From the NCBI GenBank assembly GCA_002783265.1, contig PFFG01000004.1, positions 97,598 to 161,597 on the forward strand: DNA of 64,000 nt. Direction: 5' to 3'. Numbering within the stretch: position 1 is the first letter of the stretch; each line of letters starts with the position of its first letter. Below the pieces are notes generated by a model. The model saw nothing but the letters and a program-made list of their open reading frames with translations, made no database searches and was not told where the DNA came from. The translations under genes and the position numbers were made by a program. The stretch comes from Candidatus Gracilibacteria bacterium CG17_big_fil_post_rev_8_21_14_2_50_48_13 (lineage in GTDB: Bacteria; Patescibacteriota; Gracilibacteria; 1-14-2-50-48-13). Positions 51,443 through 60,961 of this stretch are shown here, in pieces.

Positions 51443-53440
51443 TTACTTATTTTGCTGCGCAAGAACGTCTTCTGGATTGGTGCTGACCACCATTTTCTCG
51501 CTGTAGCTCGCAATAATCTGTATGGCGACGTGCTTACTACCTGCAAAAAAGAGCCCCTGTCCTACGCCGCTATTGAGGAGCATATATTTTTCACCCTCCG
51601 TGAGGTTAAAAATATTCCCCAAGGGTTCCACCGCCGCAGGTGATTGTTTCAGGAGAAGCTGCATGGAGGAATTGGTAATAATCGGCTTTCCAAATGGCGA
51701 TTTCACGAAGTCTTCCACGTCCTGTGTGATGGTACTCACCCCAAGATAGTACTTTCGGGCACGCTTGACGAGACCGAAGAGGAACCGGGCAGAATCCTCA
51801 TGCTGCATCATGATCCACGCCTCATCCACCACGAGCATACGACGTTTGAGACTCGATCGTACAATGGTCCAGATATAGTTAATAACAATATACATGGCAA
51901 TGGAACGGAGACTTTCTTCCAGGTCGCGAATACAAAACACCACCATTCCATTATTCAAATTAATGTTTGTTGGTTTGTTAAACAGGCCAGAAAAGGTACC
52001 CCGTGTGAATTTGGAGAGGCGCTCAGCAATGTTTTCACCACCTGTGATGTTCATGAGCACATTGGTGAGGTCCTCCATGGTTGGTGGTTCCTTCTCATGG
52101 GGGTTTTCCGTTTCTAAGGTAATGCCTTTCAGGGCATAGGTATCGATGAGGGCCTTATCGACAATGGCTTCTTCCGTAGGAGAAAGACTTCCGAGCATGA
52201 GTTTGACCATACCCGTGAGGGTAATAATGTTGGAACGGAGAATATCGCCGGGCTTTTCCAAGACACCCGCTGCTGGTGTTGGCAGATCAAAGGGGTTGAT
52301 GCGCTGATCCGAATTGAGGGACATATTCAAATACGTTCCCCCCACGGTATTACACAGGTTTTGATATTCGTTTTCCGGGTCGATAACGATGACATCTGTA
52401 CCTAACATGAGACTTCGAAGAATTTCTAACTTCACGGCAAAGGATTTACCCGCACCGGATGTAGCAAAAATCACGGAATTCGCATTGGGGAGTTTGAACC
52501 GGTCGAAAATAATCAAGGAATCATTGTGGCGATTGATGCCATACAAAATTCCTTCATTCGATGTGAGGTCGGAGGATGTGAATGGAAAGGTAGAAGAGAG
52601 GGGGGATGTATTCATATTGCGGAATACCCCAAGCTCGTCTGTTGCAATGGGGACCGTCGAGTTGTAGGCATGTTCCATCTGCAGGTTGGCAGGTTTTGCC
52701 AAAACAAGCCGCCCACCGAGAATTCCCTGAATCTGTTTAGAGAGCTGGTCGAGTTTTTTCTCATCATCGGTGTACACGGTGTAATACAGCGAAAAATGGA
52801 AAAACTTTTCCGATCCACGCTGCAGCTCATCACGGAGTTCCTCCGCATCCTGAAAAGCAGCTTCAAGGGCGGGATCGCGCACAAGGCCACGCTCCTGATT
52901 CATGTGAATTTGCGCGCTGATCTGCGTTACTTTGTTGCGCAAAAACTTCATGATCTTGTTATTGTCGATGGGATACACAAACATGGAAATATCCATGGTT
53001 GCATCGATGTTAATCACAGGCGAAAGCCAGTTGGAATCTATGTAGCGTGGGTAGTTATAGACAAAAAATGTTCGCGCATGCATGCCGGATACCTTCACAC
53101 GGTCAAAATCAATCTGCATGCTGTCGGGAGCAATGATATGATTGATCGAGGTAATACCTTCCTGAAAGGTTTTTTCCCCCGCAAGAATTGCCGCCTTTTC
53201 TTCTGCCGTCAGCTTTTTGTTGGTCACGACTGTCTCTGGCGTAGGGGCTTCAGCGGATCCGTCTGGAACCGGTGACTCGGCGGTAGATCCGCTGTTTGAC
53301 GTGCCCTTTGCCTCAGAGGAAGGCGTCTCTTCTTTTGTTATGGCTTTTTTTGCAATGTCCAGATTCAAAAAATGCGCAATTCTCCCAAGAATATCGGTTT
53401 TCTTTTGCTCAGCTGATTGTGGTGCAGAACCTTCAGACAT
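51443..53440 (-). CDS. VirB4/TraC-like ATPase
   Basis: A 665-residue protein. The first ~90 residues are low-complexity and Glu/Pro/Ser-rich. Residues ~95-290 form the VirB4 N-terminal domain (YTDDEKKLDQLSKQIQGILG). The ATPase follows with Walker A FATSGAGKSFAVKLE (~326-335), VIVIDPENEYQNLC and Walker B RRMLVVDEAWIMMQ, then VSTITQDVEDF. VirB4 proteins power type IV secretion and conjugation pilus assembly. Single VirB4-like genes without a full vir set are common in CPR bacteria and may serve surface-protein export or DNA uptake (inference). No other T4SS genes are in the window. Confidence 0.88.
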   Translation of the reverse strand: MSEGSAPQSAEQKKTDILGRIAHFLNLDIAKKAITKEETPSSEAKGTSNSGSTAESPVPDGSAEAPTPETVVTNKKLTAEEKAAILAGEKTFQEGITSINHIIAPDSMQIDFDRVKVSGMHARTFFVYNYPRYIDSNWLSPVINIDATMDISMFVYPIDNNKIMKFLRNKVTQISAQIHMNQERGLVRDPALEAAFQDAEELRDELQRGSEKFFHFSLYYTVYTDDEKKLDQLSKQIQGILGGRLVLAKPANLQMEHAYNSTVPIATDELGVFRNMNTSPLSSTFPFTSSDLTSNEGILYGINRHNDSLIIFDRFKLPNANSVIFATSGAGKSFAVKLEILRSLMLGTDVIVIDPENEYQNLCNTVGGTYLNMSLNSDQRINPFDLPTPAAGVLEKPGDILRSNIITLTGMVKLMLGSLSPTEEAIVDKALIDTYALKGITLETENPHEKEPPTMEDLTNVLMNITGGENIAERLSKFTRGTFSGLFNKPTNINLNNGMVVFCIRDLEESLRSIAMYIVINYIWTIVRSSLKRRMLVVDEAWIMMQHEDSARFLFGLVKRARKYYLGVSTITQDVEDFVKSPFGKPIITNSSMQLLLKQSPAAVEPLGNIFNLTEGEKYMLLNSGVGQGLFFAGSKHVAIQIIASYSEKMVVSTNPEDVLAQQNK

Positions 53441-53606
53441 ACTGTAAAAAGGGAAATATCAAAGCATTATACACGAGAAGTGCCCCCTTGTGCACCCGCG
53501 TATATTGCAAAAATCGGAAAAGATTGTAAGAAAATACCTTAGGAATGTCTGTTGCTTCGACAAAAGCTTGCAGAAGAACCAACCCTTTCGTATAGTACGT
53601 GTCGTT

Positions 53607-53680
53607 GGTGCCTTGGCCGAGTGGTTAGGCAGCGGTCTGCAAAACCGCGTACAGCGGTTCAATTCCGCTAGGCACCTCCA
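53607..53680 (+). tRNA. tRNA-Cys (anticodon GCA)
   Basis: Acceptor GGTGCCT/AGGCACC, anticodon stem GCGGT/ACCGC with loop CTGCAAA (anticodon GCA), T-arm AGCGG-TTCAATT-CCGCT, discriminator T (usual for tRNA-Cys) and encoded CCA ending at 53680. The PriA fragment's stop codon begins at the next base on the opposite strand. Confidence 0.95.
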
Positions 53681-54709
53681 TTACAGCAGTTGTAAGGGTT
53701 CCACATCTACTCGCACCGACGTTGGTATTTTTGTTGATTCCAACACGCTTCTTGCTCCTTTTCCTTTCAAGAGGACGTGATAAACAAAGACGCCGTGTTG
53801 CCTGGGAATATAAGCAGGCGCCACAAAGGCTTCCACATCGTGTCCCAGGGTGCCACGAGTTTCCATAAAGGATTTTTGAAGGTTTTCTGCGTGCATAGCG
53901 GCATCGGATTCTGTTTTTGCGAGCACCGTACACTTGATCAGGTCCGCAAAGGGTGGGTAGGCGTAGGTTTTTCTCTGCTCTAAAAGATAGGCATAGAACC
54001 CCTCCATGTCTTGGGTCGCCGCACAGGAAATACTGGGAGACTCAGGCATCCATGTTTGTATGACAACACGTCCCTCTACTCCTGTTCGTCCCGCACGACC
54101 GAGAACCTGCATAAGGAGCTGAAAGGTTCGTTCTTCTGCACGGAAATCCGGAATGGAGAGACCTATATCTGCATCCAAAACTCCAACAAGGGTGATGCGG
54201 GGATTATCCATTCCCTTCGCCAGCATCTGGGTGCCGATTATGATATCGACGCTTCCATCATGGAGCTCCTTGTGCAGATCAGTGAAGGCATGTTTGCCCT
54301 TTGTTGTATCTGCATCAATGCGGAGAATTTTTGCTGTTGGAAATCGGTGGCGTAGCTCCTCTTCTGCCTGTTGAATACCAAACCCCGTTGATTTAAATTG
54401 TTCTGCCTTACAGGAAACACAAGCCTGCGGAATATCTTCTTCTTTGCCGCAGTAGTGGCAGAGCAGGGAGTACTGATCACGTTTTTTATGCACGGTCATG
54501 GAAACAACACAGCGAGCACACTGATGTGCCATGCCACAGGCAGTACAAAGGAGCGTCCGCGCATGTCCGCGCCGGTTTAAGAGCAGTAAACTCATTTCTC
54601 CTTTCGCGAGAGTTTGCTCAAGGGAATGTGCCAAAAAATCGGTCACAATGGGGAGTTTTCCCTTCTGTGCCTCGATGCGAAGGTCTACAAGAAATGTTTT
54701 TAGTGACAT
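53681..54709 (-). CDS. priA: PriA C-terminal fragment (helicase lobe 2 and zinc motifs)
   Basis: A 342-residue protein that matches only the second half of PriA (usual length ~730). Present: LLLLNRRGHARTLLC with the zinc-binding CTACGMAHQCARC and CHYCGKEEDIPQACVSC, helicase motifs V-VI (DIIIGTQMLAKGMDNPRI, LLMQVLGRAGRTG) and a C-terminal domain. Missing: the 3'-DNA-binding and winged-helix domains and helicase lobe 1 with Walker A and DEAH. The frame is open only to 54814, inside the clpC promoter, so the N-terminal half cannot be adjacent. Start is set at 54709 (MSLKTFL). It cannot unwind DNA alone; it is either a remnant or one half of a split PriA. Confidence 0.75.
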   Translation of the reverse strand: MSLKTFLVDLRIEAQKGKLPIVTDFLAHSLEQTLAKGEMSLLLLNRRGHARTLLCTACGMAHQCARCVVSMTVHKKRDQYSLLCHYCGKEEDIPQACVSCKAEQFKSTGFGIQQAEEELRHRFPTAKILRIDADTTKGKHAFTDLHKELHDGSVDIIIGTQMLAKGMDNPRITLVGVLDADIGLSIPDFRAEERTFQLLMQVLGRAGRTGVEGRVVIQTWMPESPSISCAATQDMEGFYAYLLEQRKTYAYPPFADLIKCTVLAKTESDAAMHAENLQKSFMETRGTLGHDVEAFVAPAYIPRQHGVFVYHVLLKGKGARSVLESTKIPTSVRVDVEPLQLL

Positions 54710-54807
54710 GGCAATAAGGAATGGTTCGACCTGAGCAGGACACTTGCTATAATAGAATGACCTTTCCCAGGGTACAAGAGACACTTTTCTCTGGCGAGGA
54801 TCACACG

Positions 54808-54848
54808 TTGACAAGGAAACATTAGCACTCTAAACTTTACAGTGCTAA
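54808..54848 (+). promoter_or_regulatory. clpC promoter with CIRCE (HrcA) element
   Basis: TTGACA (54808-54813), a 17-base spacer and TAAACT (54831-54836) form a near-consensus promoter. TTAGCACTC (54822-54830), nine bases, CAGTGCTAA (54840-54848) is a CIRCE element with one mismatch from the consensus second half (GAGTGCTAA). It covers the -10 box, so HrcA should repress clpC until heat stress. Confidence 0.9.
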
Positions 54849-54872
54849 GACTACTACTCACCACATACACCT

Positions 54873-57551
54873 ATGTCTGAAAGCAATTTTGATAAATTTA
54901 CTCCCGATGCCAAGAAAGCCCTGCTCTATGCAGAGCAGGAGGCAAGGAATGAACATATAGGCTATATTGGAACCGAGCATCTTCTCCTGGGTATTCTGAG
55001 TCAGAACGAATCGCTCGGAAGTGTGATTTTGCAGCATTTTAATGTCGCTGCGGAAAATATTCGTCGTATTTTGAAGGAAACCAATGCAAAAAGGCAACAT
55101 AAGGAGGCTCCAAGCGAAAATCTTGAGCTGACGGGTTTTGCGAAAAAAACCATCCGCGATGCAGTGTCTGCTGCGTACAAGTATAACCATGCCCATGTGG
55201 GCACGGAACATATGCTCTATGCGCTGGTTGGACAGGAGGGGACAGCGGCTGTTGTTATCCTGGAAGAACTCGGTGTTATGGCCACGGAGGTGATTAAGAA
55301 ACTGGAGGATGTCTTTACGCAGGGGGAACAGTATCGCCAGGCACTTGGGCAATTTTTGAATCCCATGCAGGGTATGATGAACGGTATGGGCGGTTTCTTT
55401 GTTCCCAATGGACAAGGCGCTCAAGGGTTTACTCCACCAAATTTTGCTCAAGAAATGCCGATGGAAATGGAGGGCATGGAACGTCCCGTCAAAGGTGCGA
55501 AGGGAAGTAAAACCAGTGCGCTCGATTTTTTTACGACGGATCTCACAGCGGAAGCCCGCAATGGAGAGCTGTCGCCCGTGGTTGGTCGCAGCAGTGAAAT
55601 TCACCGTCTGGTCGCAATTTTGAAACGAAAAACGAAAAATAACCCCGTGCTCATTGGTGAGCCGGGAGTGGGTAAAACCTCTGTTGTAGAAGGGCTTGCT
55701 CTTGCTATCGTGACGGAAAATGTTCCGTCGACGCTGGCGAATAAGCGCATTCTAGCTCTCGATATGTCCGCTCTTGTGGCCGGTACAAAGTATCGAGGAG
55801 AATTTGAAGGCCGTCTCAAACAGGTACTGGAAGAGGCGAGTAAGAAGGAAAATGATGTGATTCTCTTTGTAGATGAGCTGCATACCGTCATGGGCGCAGG
55901 GTCCGCGGAGGGTTCTTTGGATGCAGCAAATATGCTCAAACCATTGTTAGGACGCAGTAAACTGCAGGTTATTGGAGCAACAACAGTGAAGGAATATCGT
56001 AAACATATCGAACAGGACCATGCCTTTGAGCGTCGGTTCCAGCCGGTGATGGTGGAGGAACCCAATGAAGAGAATGCTCTCACCATTTTGCAGGGTCTTC
56101 GTGAATCCTTTGAGGAATATCACAATCTGCGCATCAGTGATGATGCCCTCGCGGCGGCTGTTCGTCTCTCAAAACGCTATGTGCAGGATCGTTTTCTGCC
56201 CGACAAGGCTATTGATCTTCTTGATGAAGCATGTGCCGTGCGGGATATTGAACGAACGGGCAAGGAAGACGGAAAATATCAGAAACTGAAAGCGCAGTTG
56301 GAAAAGGTGATTAAACAAAAGGAATCCGCTGCTGCATCCGAAAGCTATGAAAGTGCTGCAAAGGCCCGTGAGCAGGAAATGGAGCTGACGAAACAGCTCA
56401 AAAAAATGAAGGAAGCGAAAAACCTTCCGCGCGCACGACGTCCGGAAATTAACAAAGAACACATTGCACAGGTGCTTTCAAAGGCAACAGGAATTCCCGT
56501 CACGAAGCTCATTGGTTCCGATATTGATCAGCTCATGAATTTGGAAGGGAAGCTGGGCAAAAAAATTGTGGGACAGGATGATGCAATCAAGAGTATTGCA
56601 CGAGCAATTCGGCGCAGTCGCGTTGGCGTTTCCGATGCCCATCGCCCCATTGGCTCCTTTATTTTTCTTGGTCCAACGGGTGTCGGTAAAACGGCGCTGG
56701 TGAAGGCACTGGCGAAGGAAATCTACAACGATGAAAGTGCTCTCCTGAAGTTTGACATGAGTGAGATGATGGAGCGGCACAATGTTTCGCGTCTCCTTGG
56801 AGCGACCGCGGGCTATGTTGGATACGATGAAGGTGGTCAGCTAACGGAAGCGGTCCGTAAGAAACCCTATTCCATTATCTTGTTCGACGAGATAGAAAAG
56901 GCGCATCCAGATGTGTATAACGTTTTGCTGCAGATTTTGGAAGATGGGTATGTCACCGATGGAAAGGGGCGTCGTGTGAATTTCCGCAATACCATAGTGG
57001 TTATGACGTCTAATATTGGCGCCCAGCGTTTTGCCAAGCAGGCACAAAAAATTGGGTTTAACCTTACTGGTGCTGCTGCAAATGAACTCACTATGCGTGA
57101 GTTTGAAGAGGTCCAAGCGGATGTCATGGAAGATTTAAAGAAGGCCTTTAAGCCGGAATTGTTCAATCGTCTCGATTCTGTGGTGGTGTTCCGCCCCCTG
57201 GGGCACGATCAGATTGTGGATATTGTGAAACTGGAACTGGGCTATTTGCAGGAGCGCATCGCGGACCGTGGTATTACACTCTACGCAACAAACGATGCCA
57301 TAGAGCAACTGGCGAAACTGTCCTACGATCCCTTGTATGGCGCAAGGCCTGTACGCCGAAAGTTGTCTGAGCTCATTGAGGATTCTTTAACCGACCTCAT
57401 TCTTGGGGGCCTGGCTCCTGAAGATGGTGTCGTTATTGAAAAAGATGGCGAAACCATTCGTGTTCGTTCTATGGACATCAAGGAGAAGGTGATGTCTCTG
57501 GTAGACTTTCGGACACTGACTTTAGACCAAAAGGTCGCAGCGGTTGCCTAA
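54873..57551 (+). CDS. clpC: ClpC, Clp protease ATP-binding subunit
   Basis: An 892-residue Hsp100 unfoldase. The N domain has a double repeat (NEHIGYIGTEHLLLGIL and NHAHVGTEHMLYALVG). A Met/Gly/Pro-rich linker lies at ~155-215. AAA1: Walker A IGEPGVGKTS (~261-270), ILFVDELHTVMGAG. A UVR-like coiled-coil middle segment (AASESYESAAKAREQEMELT) precedes AAA2: LGPTGVGKTALV and ILFDEIEKAHPDVYN. It feeds unfolded proteins to ClpP (not seen here). Promoter and CIRCE are directly upstream; the leader is ACATACACCT with no Shine-Dalgarno sequence. Confidence 0.96.
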   Translation: MSESNFDKFTPDAKKALLYAEQEARNEHIGYIGTEHLLLGILSQNESLGSVILQHFNVAAENIRRILKETNAKRQHKEAPSENLELTGFAKKTIRDAVSAAYKYNHAHVGTEHMLYALVGQEGTAAVVILEELGVMATEVIKKLEDVFTQGEQYRQALGQFLNPMQGMMNGMGGFFVPNGQGAQGFTPPNFAQEMPMEMEGMERPVKGAKGSKTSALDFFTTDLTAEARNGELSPVVGRSSEIHRLVAILKRKTKNNPVLIGEPGVGKTSVVEGLALAIVTENVPSTLANKRILALDMSALVAGTKYRGEFEGRLKQVLEEASKKENDVILFVDELHTVMGAGSAEGSLDAANMLKPLLGRSKLQVIGATTVKEYRKHIEQDHAFERRFQPVMVEEPNEENALTILQGLRESFEEYHNLRISDDALAAAVRLSKRYVQDRFLPDKAIDLLDEACAVRDIERTGKEDGKYQKLKAQLEKVIKQKESAAASESYESAAKAREQEMELTKQLKKMKEAKNLPRARRPEINKEHIAQVLSKATGIPVTKLIGSDIDQLMNLEGKLGKKIVGQDDAIKSIARAIRRSRVGVSDAHRPIGSFIFLGPTGVGKTALVKALAKEIYNDESALLKFDMSEMMERHNVSRLLGATAGYVGYDEGGQLTEAVRKKPYSIILFDEIEKAHPDVYNVLLQILEDGYVTDGKGRRVNFRNTIVVMTSNIGAQRFAKQAQKIGFNLTGAAANELTMREFEEVQADVMEDLKKAFKPELFNRLDSVVVFRPLGHDQIVDIVKLELGYLQERIADRGITLYATNDAIEQLAKLSYDPLYGARPVRRKLSELIEDSLTDLILGGLAPEDGVVIEKDGETIRVRSMDIKEKVMSLVDFRTLTLDQKVAAVA

Positions 57552-57670
57552 CAAGTGCATGTTTGGGTTGACGAAGGAACGGGAAGTAGGTAATAATGCA
57601 ACCTACACCGTTCTTTTGTTTGGGGCAAAAATACACATACAAAAAATATAGAACCTTCTTTCTTTTTTGT

Positions 57671-58654
57671 ATGGACCCACGAACAATTGAGGCCTTTCGC
57701 CGCTATATAGAGACCAACGACACGTTTTTGCTGCTAGGGCCAAAAAATATCGATGGCGATACCATTGGTACCAATGTGGCCTTCGCGATGTATTTAGAAC
57801 AGCAACTTGGCAAGTGCGCCATTTTGTATTCTCCTGTGCCCATCGACGAGAAGTACCGTTTTTTGCCGTGGACCGATCGATTTGTGCATCATTTTGATGC
57901 GGAAGAGGTGGATGCAATTTTTACGTCGGATACGGCCGTTCCCCATTTGTTTGCTCATACGGCAGATGAAGAGGCCGTGTTTGCCCGCGGTATTCCCTGG
58001 GTGAATCTCGATCACCATATTTCCAACACGAAATACGGAACGCTGCCCATTCTCGATTTTGAAAGCACCTCCTGTTCTATGATCCTCTATCATCTTCTCA
58101 GGAAGCTTGGAGGAACCATCACGCCGGATATGGCAACGCACATGATGATGAGCATTTACACGGATTCAGGATCCTTCATTCACCCGAATACGACAGAAGA
58201 TACCTACCGTGTGGCAGGGGCGCTGATGGAAGCCGGAGCTGCGCAAGAGGAGGTTGCGCGACGACTTTTTCTCACGAATCATGCGGGAAAGCTCAAACTT
58301 TGGGGACGTGTGTTGGAGAGAATGCACTTAGGTCCGGATGGGGTATTGTTTAGTGCTGTTACGACCCAGGATATGATGGAGTGTGGAACAGAAAAAGAGG
58401 ATCTTGAAGGTTTGGTTGATCTTATGAATACCATACCGAATCGTGTTTGCGTTCTGCTCTCGGAAGATGGAAAGGGGAATGTGAAGGGATCACTGCGCAC
58501 CGGTACAGAAGACGTGGATGTGAATATCATCGCACAACGTTTCGGCGGAGGAGGTCATCGCCTGGCATCTGGGTTCACCATGAAGGGGAAGCAACTTGTT
58601 CCACAAATGACCTGGAAAGTCATGGATCGCGTCGATACCCTCCAGGAAGTATAA
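57671..58654 (+). CDS. DHH/DHHA1 phosphoesterase (NrnA-like) with altered motif I
   Basis: A 327-residue DHH-DHHA1 protein like NrnA/oligoribonuclease. Motif II DAIFTSDTAV, motif III WVNLDHHISNT, motif IV SIYTDSGSF and the DHHA1 end RFGGGGHRLASGF are normal. Motif I, usually H-x-x-PDGD, reads GPKNIDGDTIG, so the metal-binding His is replaced by Pro while both Asp remain. Expected role: degrading very short RNAs or pAp and cyclic dinucleotide products. The start at 57671 (MDPRTIEA) is chosen; the frame is open to 57596, over unrelated sequence. Its stop abuts the convergent SLH gene. Confidence 0.85.
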   Translation: MDPRTIEAFRRYIETNDTFLLLGPKNIDGDTIGTNVAFAMYLEQQLGKCAILYSPVPIDEKYRFLPWTDRFVHHFDAEEVDAIFTSDTAVPHLFAHTADEEAVFARGIPWVNLDHHISNTKYGTLPILDFESTSCSMILYHLLRKLGGTITPDMATHMMMSIYTDSGSFIHPNTTEDTYRVAGALMEAGAAQEEVARRLFLTNHAGKLKLWGRVLERMHLGPDGVLFSAVTTQDMMECGTEKEDLEGLVDLMNTIPNRVCVLLSEDGKGNVKGSLRTGTEDVDVNIIAQRFGGGGHRLASGFTMKGKQLVPQMTWKVMDRVDTLQEV

Positions 58655-59311
58655 CTACTGGTAGGCAGGAGGATCCAGGGCAATGGTCGCCATTTTCGCA
58701 ATCTGCGCTCGCGTCACAGTATCATGGGGACCAAAGGCACCAGTGAGTTTTCCCTTTGTGTTTCGGTAGCCGTCCACAATGTGCAGGGTATTTGCTGTTG
58801 TTATTGCTCCTGCAAACCAAGCATCCTTCGGGACATCGGTAAAAGTGGGGCTTTCATGCGATTCGGCTCCTACCCCTGTGGCGGCAACCAGGACCTTCAC
58901 TGCCTCAGCTCTCGTCACAGCTTGCTCTGGTTTAAAGAGACCTGTTGCGATTCCTTCCGCATTTGTATAGCCACGCATAAGTCCAGCGGCTTGCGCTTTT
59001 TGCACATGGGGGGCATACCAGCTCGTGGCGTCGACATCGAGAAAAGAGTTGCTCAGTATTTCTTCCTGCCCGGTCACGCTTCCAGACACTTCACCAAGCA
59101 ATACTGCAATTTTCGCAAGCTCTGCACGCGTTAAGGAGGCGTTGGGTGTAAAGGTACCATCAGGATTTCCAGCCACAATGCCGTGTGACGATAACTCTTC
59201 GACATAGGGGGCGAACCAATGCTCTTCGGACACATCCGCAAAGCCGTGCGCGGCATCCAATGGAAGGCTGATGGTCAAAAGGAGGCAAAGGCCAAGAAGG
59301 CGGTGGCGCAT
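58655..59311 (-). CDS. exported three-SLH-domain protein
   Basis: A 218-residue protein made almost wholly of a signal peptide (LLGLCLLLTISLPLDAAHG) and three SLH domains: FADVSEEHWFAPYVEELSS, FLDVDATSWYAPHVQKAQAA and FTDVPKDAWFAGAITTANT, each followed by a G-Y/N-x-DG-TF-like segment and TRAE. It anchors to the wall through SLH; it may itself be a minimal S-layer or linker protein. The start at 59311 (MRHRLLG) gives a short basic n-region. Confidence 0.9.
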   Translation of the reverse strand: MRHRLLGLCLLLTISLPLDAAHGFADVSEEHWFAPYVEELSSHGIVAGNPDGTFTPNASLTRAELAKIAVLLGEVSGSVTGQEEILSNSFLDVDATSWYAPHVQKAQAAGLMRGYTNAEGIATGLFKPEQAVTRAEAVKVLVAATGVGAESHESPTFTDVPKDAWFAGAITTANTLHIVDGYRNTKGKLTGAFGPHDTVTRAQIAKMATIALDPPAYQ

Positions 59312-59580
59312 ATGATGCAGGGAAAGAAGACGAAAGGAGTGTACGTTTCTTAGAAACATTAGAACAGTAAAAATGTGTTATAAATGGATAATTTAACAAA
59401 AGGTCAATAAGTTTCTCGATAAAAGTGTCTCTGAAAGGGGTGATGAAATGTGGCCTTCTAACGTTCTTGTAAAATCGCCTTTGACTTTATTTTTCGCTCA
59501 TGCTATGGAACGGCTTGTCGCGCTTCGAGGGCGCTTTTTTGTCGTTGTACAATTTTTTATTTCTTAAACGCACAATTTGT

Positions 59581-60960
59581 ATGAAGAAGAACGTCATGTC
59601 ATTTACCTTGAAACATTTTCTGCAAGATGCTCTGGCTGGACTGACCGTCAGTTTTGTCGCATTAAGCCTTGGCGCAGCATTTGGCCTGTTGTCTGGGCGA
59701 GGTGCATTTGCTGGTATGCTGTCCTCTGCACTCTTTGCCAGTATTACATCGCTCTTTGGTGGAACGCGAAGACAATGTTCGGGACCTACAGGGCCCATGA
59801 CGACAGTGACGGCAATGGTCGTAGCCTTTGCACATGATGGACTTGCGTCACAAATGCCATCTATGAACGCAGATCATTTTGTGAATGTTGTTATTGGACT
59901 CACGGCCATACTTCTTTGTATAGCCGCCCTTCTTCGTTTGGGCAAATTCATTCGATTTGTGCCCAATGTGGTGATTTCTGGTTTTATGAATGGCATTGCT
60001 GTCATCATTTGGCTTGATCAGCTCAAACGACTATTTGGTTTCGGTGGAAAGGTGGCACTGAATGGTCCCCTCATGACCAATCTCATCGTGATGGCTCTAT
60101 CGGCTCTCCTTGTTTTTTCTCTTCCGGTGCTCTTTCGACGTTTTCTTCCTAAATTTGCGAGTATCCTCTCAGCAACCTTTCTCACCATCGTCATTATGAC
60201 GCTTCTATCAGTGTTGTTGCAGCTGCCCATTGAAACGGTAGCACTGTCGAGTTCCATTCATTCATTCCAGGATTTTTTTGTTTATGTAAGCTCACAGGTT
60301 CCTACGTCACTCAGTTGGCCCATGGTATGGATCGCCTTACCCTTTGCTCTGCAACTGACTTTATTAGCATATCTCGACACCCTCATGACATCTCTCGTGG
60401 TGGATCGAATGACGAAAGAATCAACGAAACAAAATCAGGAACTCTTTTCCCAAGGTATTGGAACACTCGTTATGGCATGTATTGGCGGTATTCCAGGTGC
60501 TCAAGCAACAATTCGCTCTGTCTTGATCGTAAAAGAACATGCAGTGACACGTTTAGCCGGTGTTTTTGTTGGTATGTTCGCACTGATCGAAATGCTGATG
60601 CTCCAACAGTATATCAATCTTATTCCTCAGGCAGTGTTTGCGGGTATATTAATTAAAGTAGGTTATGATGTTTTCGACTGGACTCCAGTGCGGCTATACT
60701 GCAAAGAACTTGTACAAAATAGTCGCACTGTCTTTCATAAATTTTTTTCTCGCCATGATGACGAAAAAATTTATGTGACCAATATAGAAATGTTGATGAT
60801 AGTAGGTACGATGCTTCTTACAGTCTTTGTTGATTTAAATGCTGCCGTATTTCTCTTTACCTTGCTGTTTTACCTCTGGAATAAAGTGCTCGCAAAAAAT
60901 CATACGATGCGCGATTTACTACCCGAATTGGAGACGGAAGGTATGGGAGATGAATTATAA
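59581..60960 (+). CDS. SulP family anion transporter without STAS domain
   Basis: A 459-residue membrane protein with ~12 hydrophobic segments. DALAGLTVSFVALSLGAAFG is the SulP signature start (usual 'dl.AGltva.valP.al'), with CSGPTGPMTTVTAMVVAFA, FVPNVVISGFMNGIAVIIW and QGIGTLVMACIGGIPGAQAT following. The usual C-terminal STAS domain is absent; the protein ends ~60 residues after the last helix (LPELETEGMGDEL). SulP proteins carry sulfate, bicarbonate or dicarboxylates; the substrate is unknown. A bidirectional terminator follows. Confidence 0.9.
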   Translation: MKKNVMSFTLKHFLQDALAGLTVSFVALSLGAAFGLLSGRGAFAGMLSSALFASITSLFGGTRRQCSGPTGPMTTVTAMVVAFAHDGLASQMPSMNADHFVNVVIGLTAILLCIAALLRLGKFIRFVPNVVISGFMNGIAVIIWLDQLKRLFGFGGKVALNGPLMTNLIVMALSALLVFSLPVLFRRFLPKFASILSATFLTIVIMTLLSVLLQLPIETVALSSSIHSFQDFFVYVSSQVPTSLSWPMVWIALPFALQLTLLAYLDTLMTSLVVDRMTKESTKQNQELFSQGIGTLVMACIGGIPGAQATIRSVLIVKEHAVTRLAGVFVGMFALIEMLMLQQYINLIPQAVFAGILIKVGYDVFDWTPVRLYCKELVQNSRTVFHKFFSRHDDEKIYVTNIEMLMIVGTMLLTVFVDLNAAVFLFTLLFYLWNKVLAKNHTMRDLLPELETEGMGDEL

Positions 60961-60961
60961 G

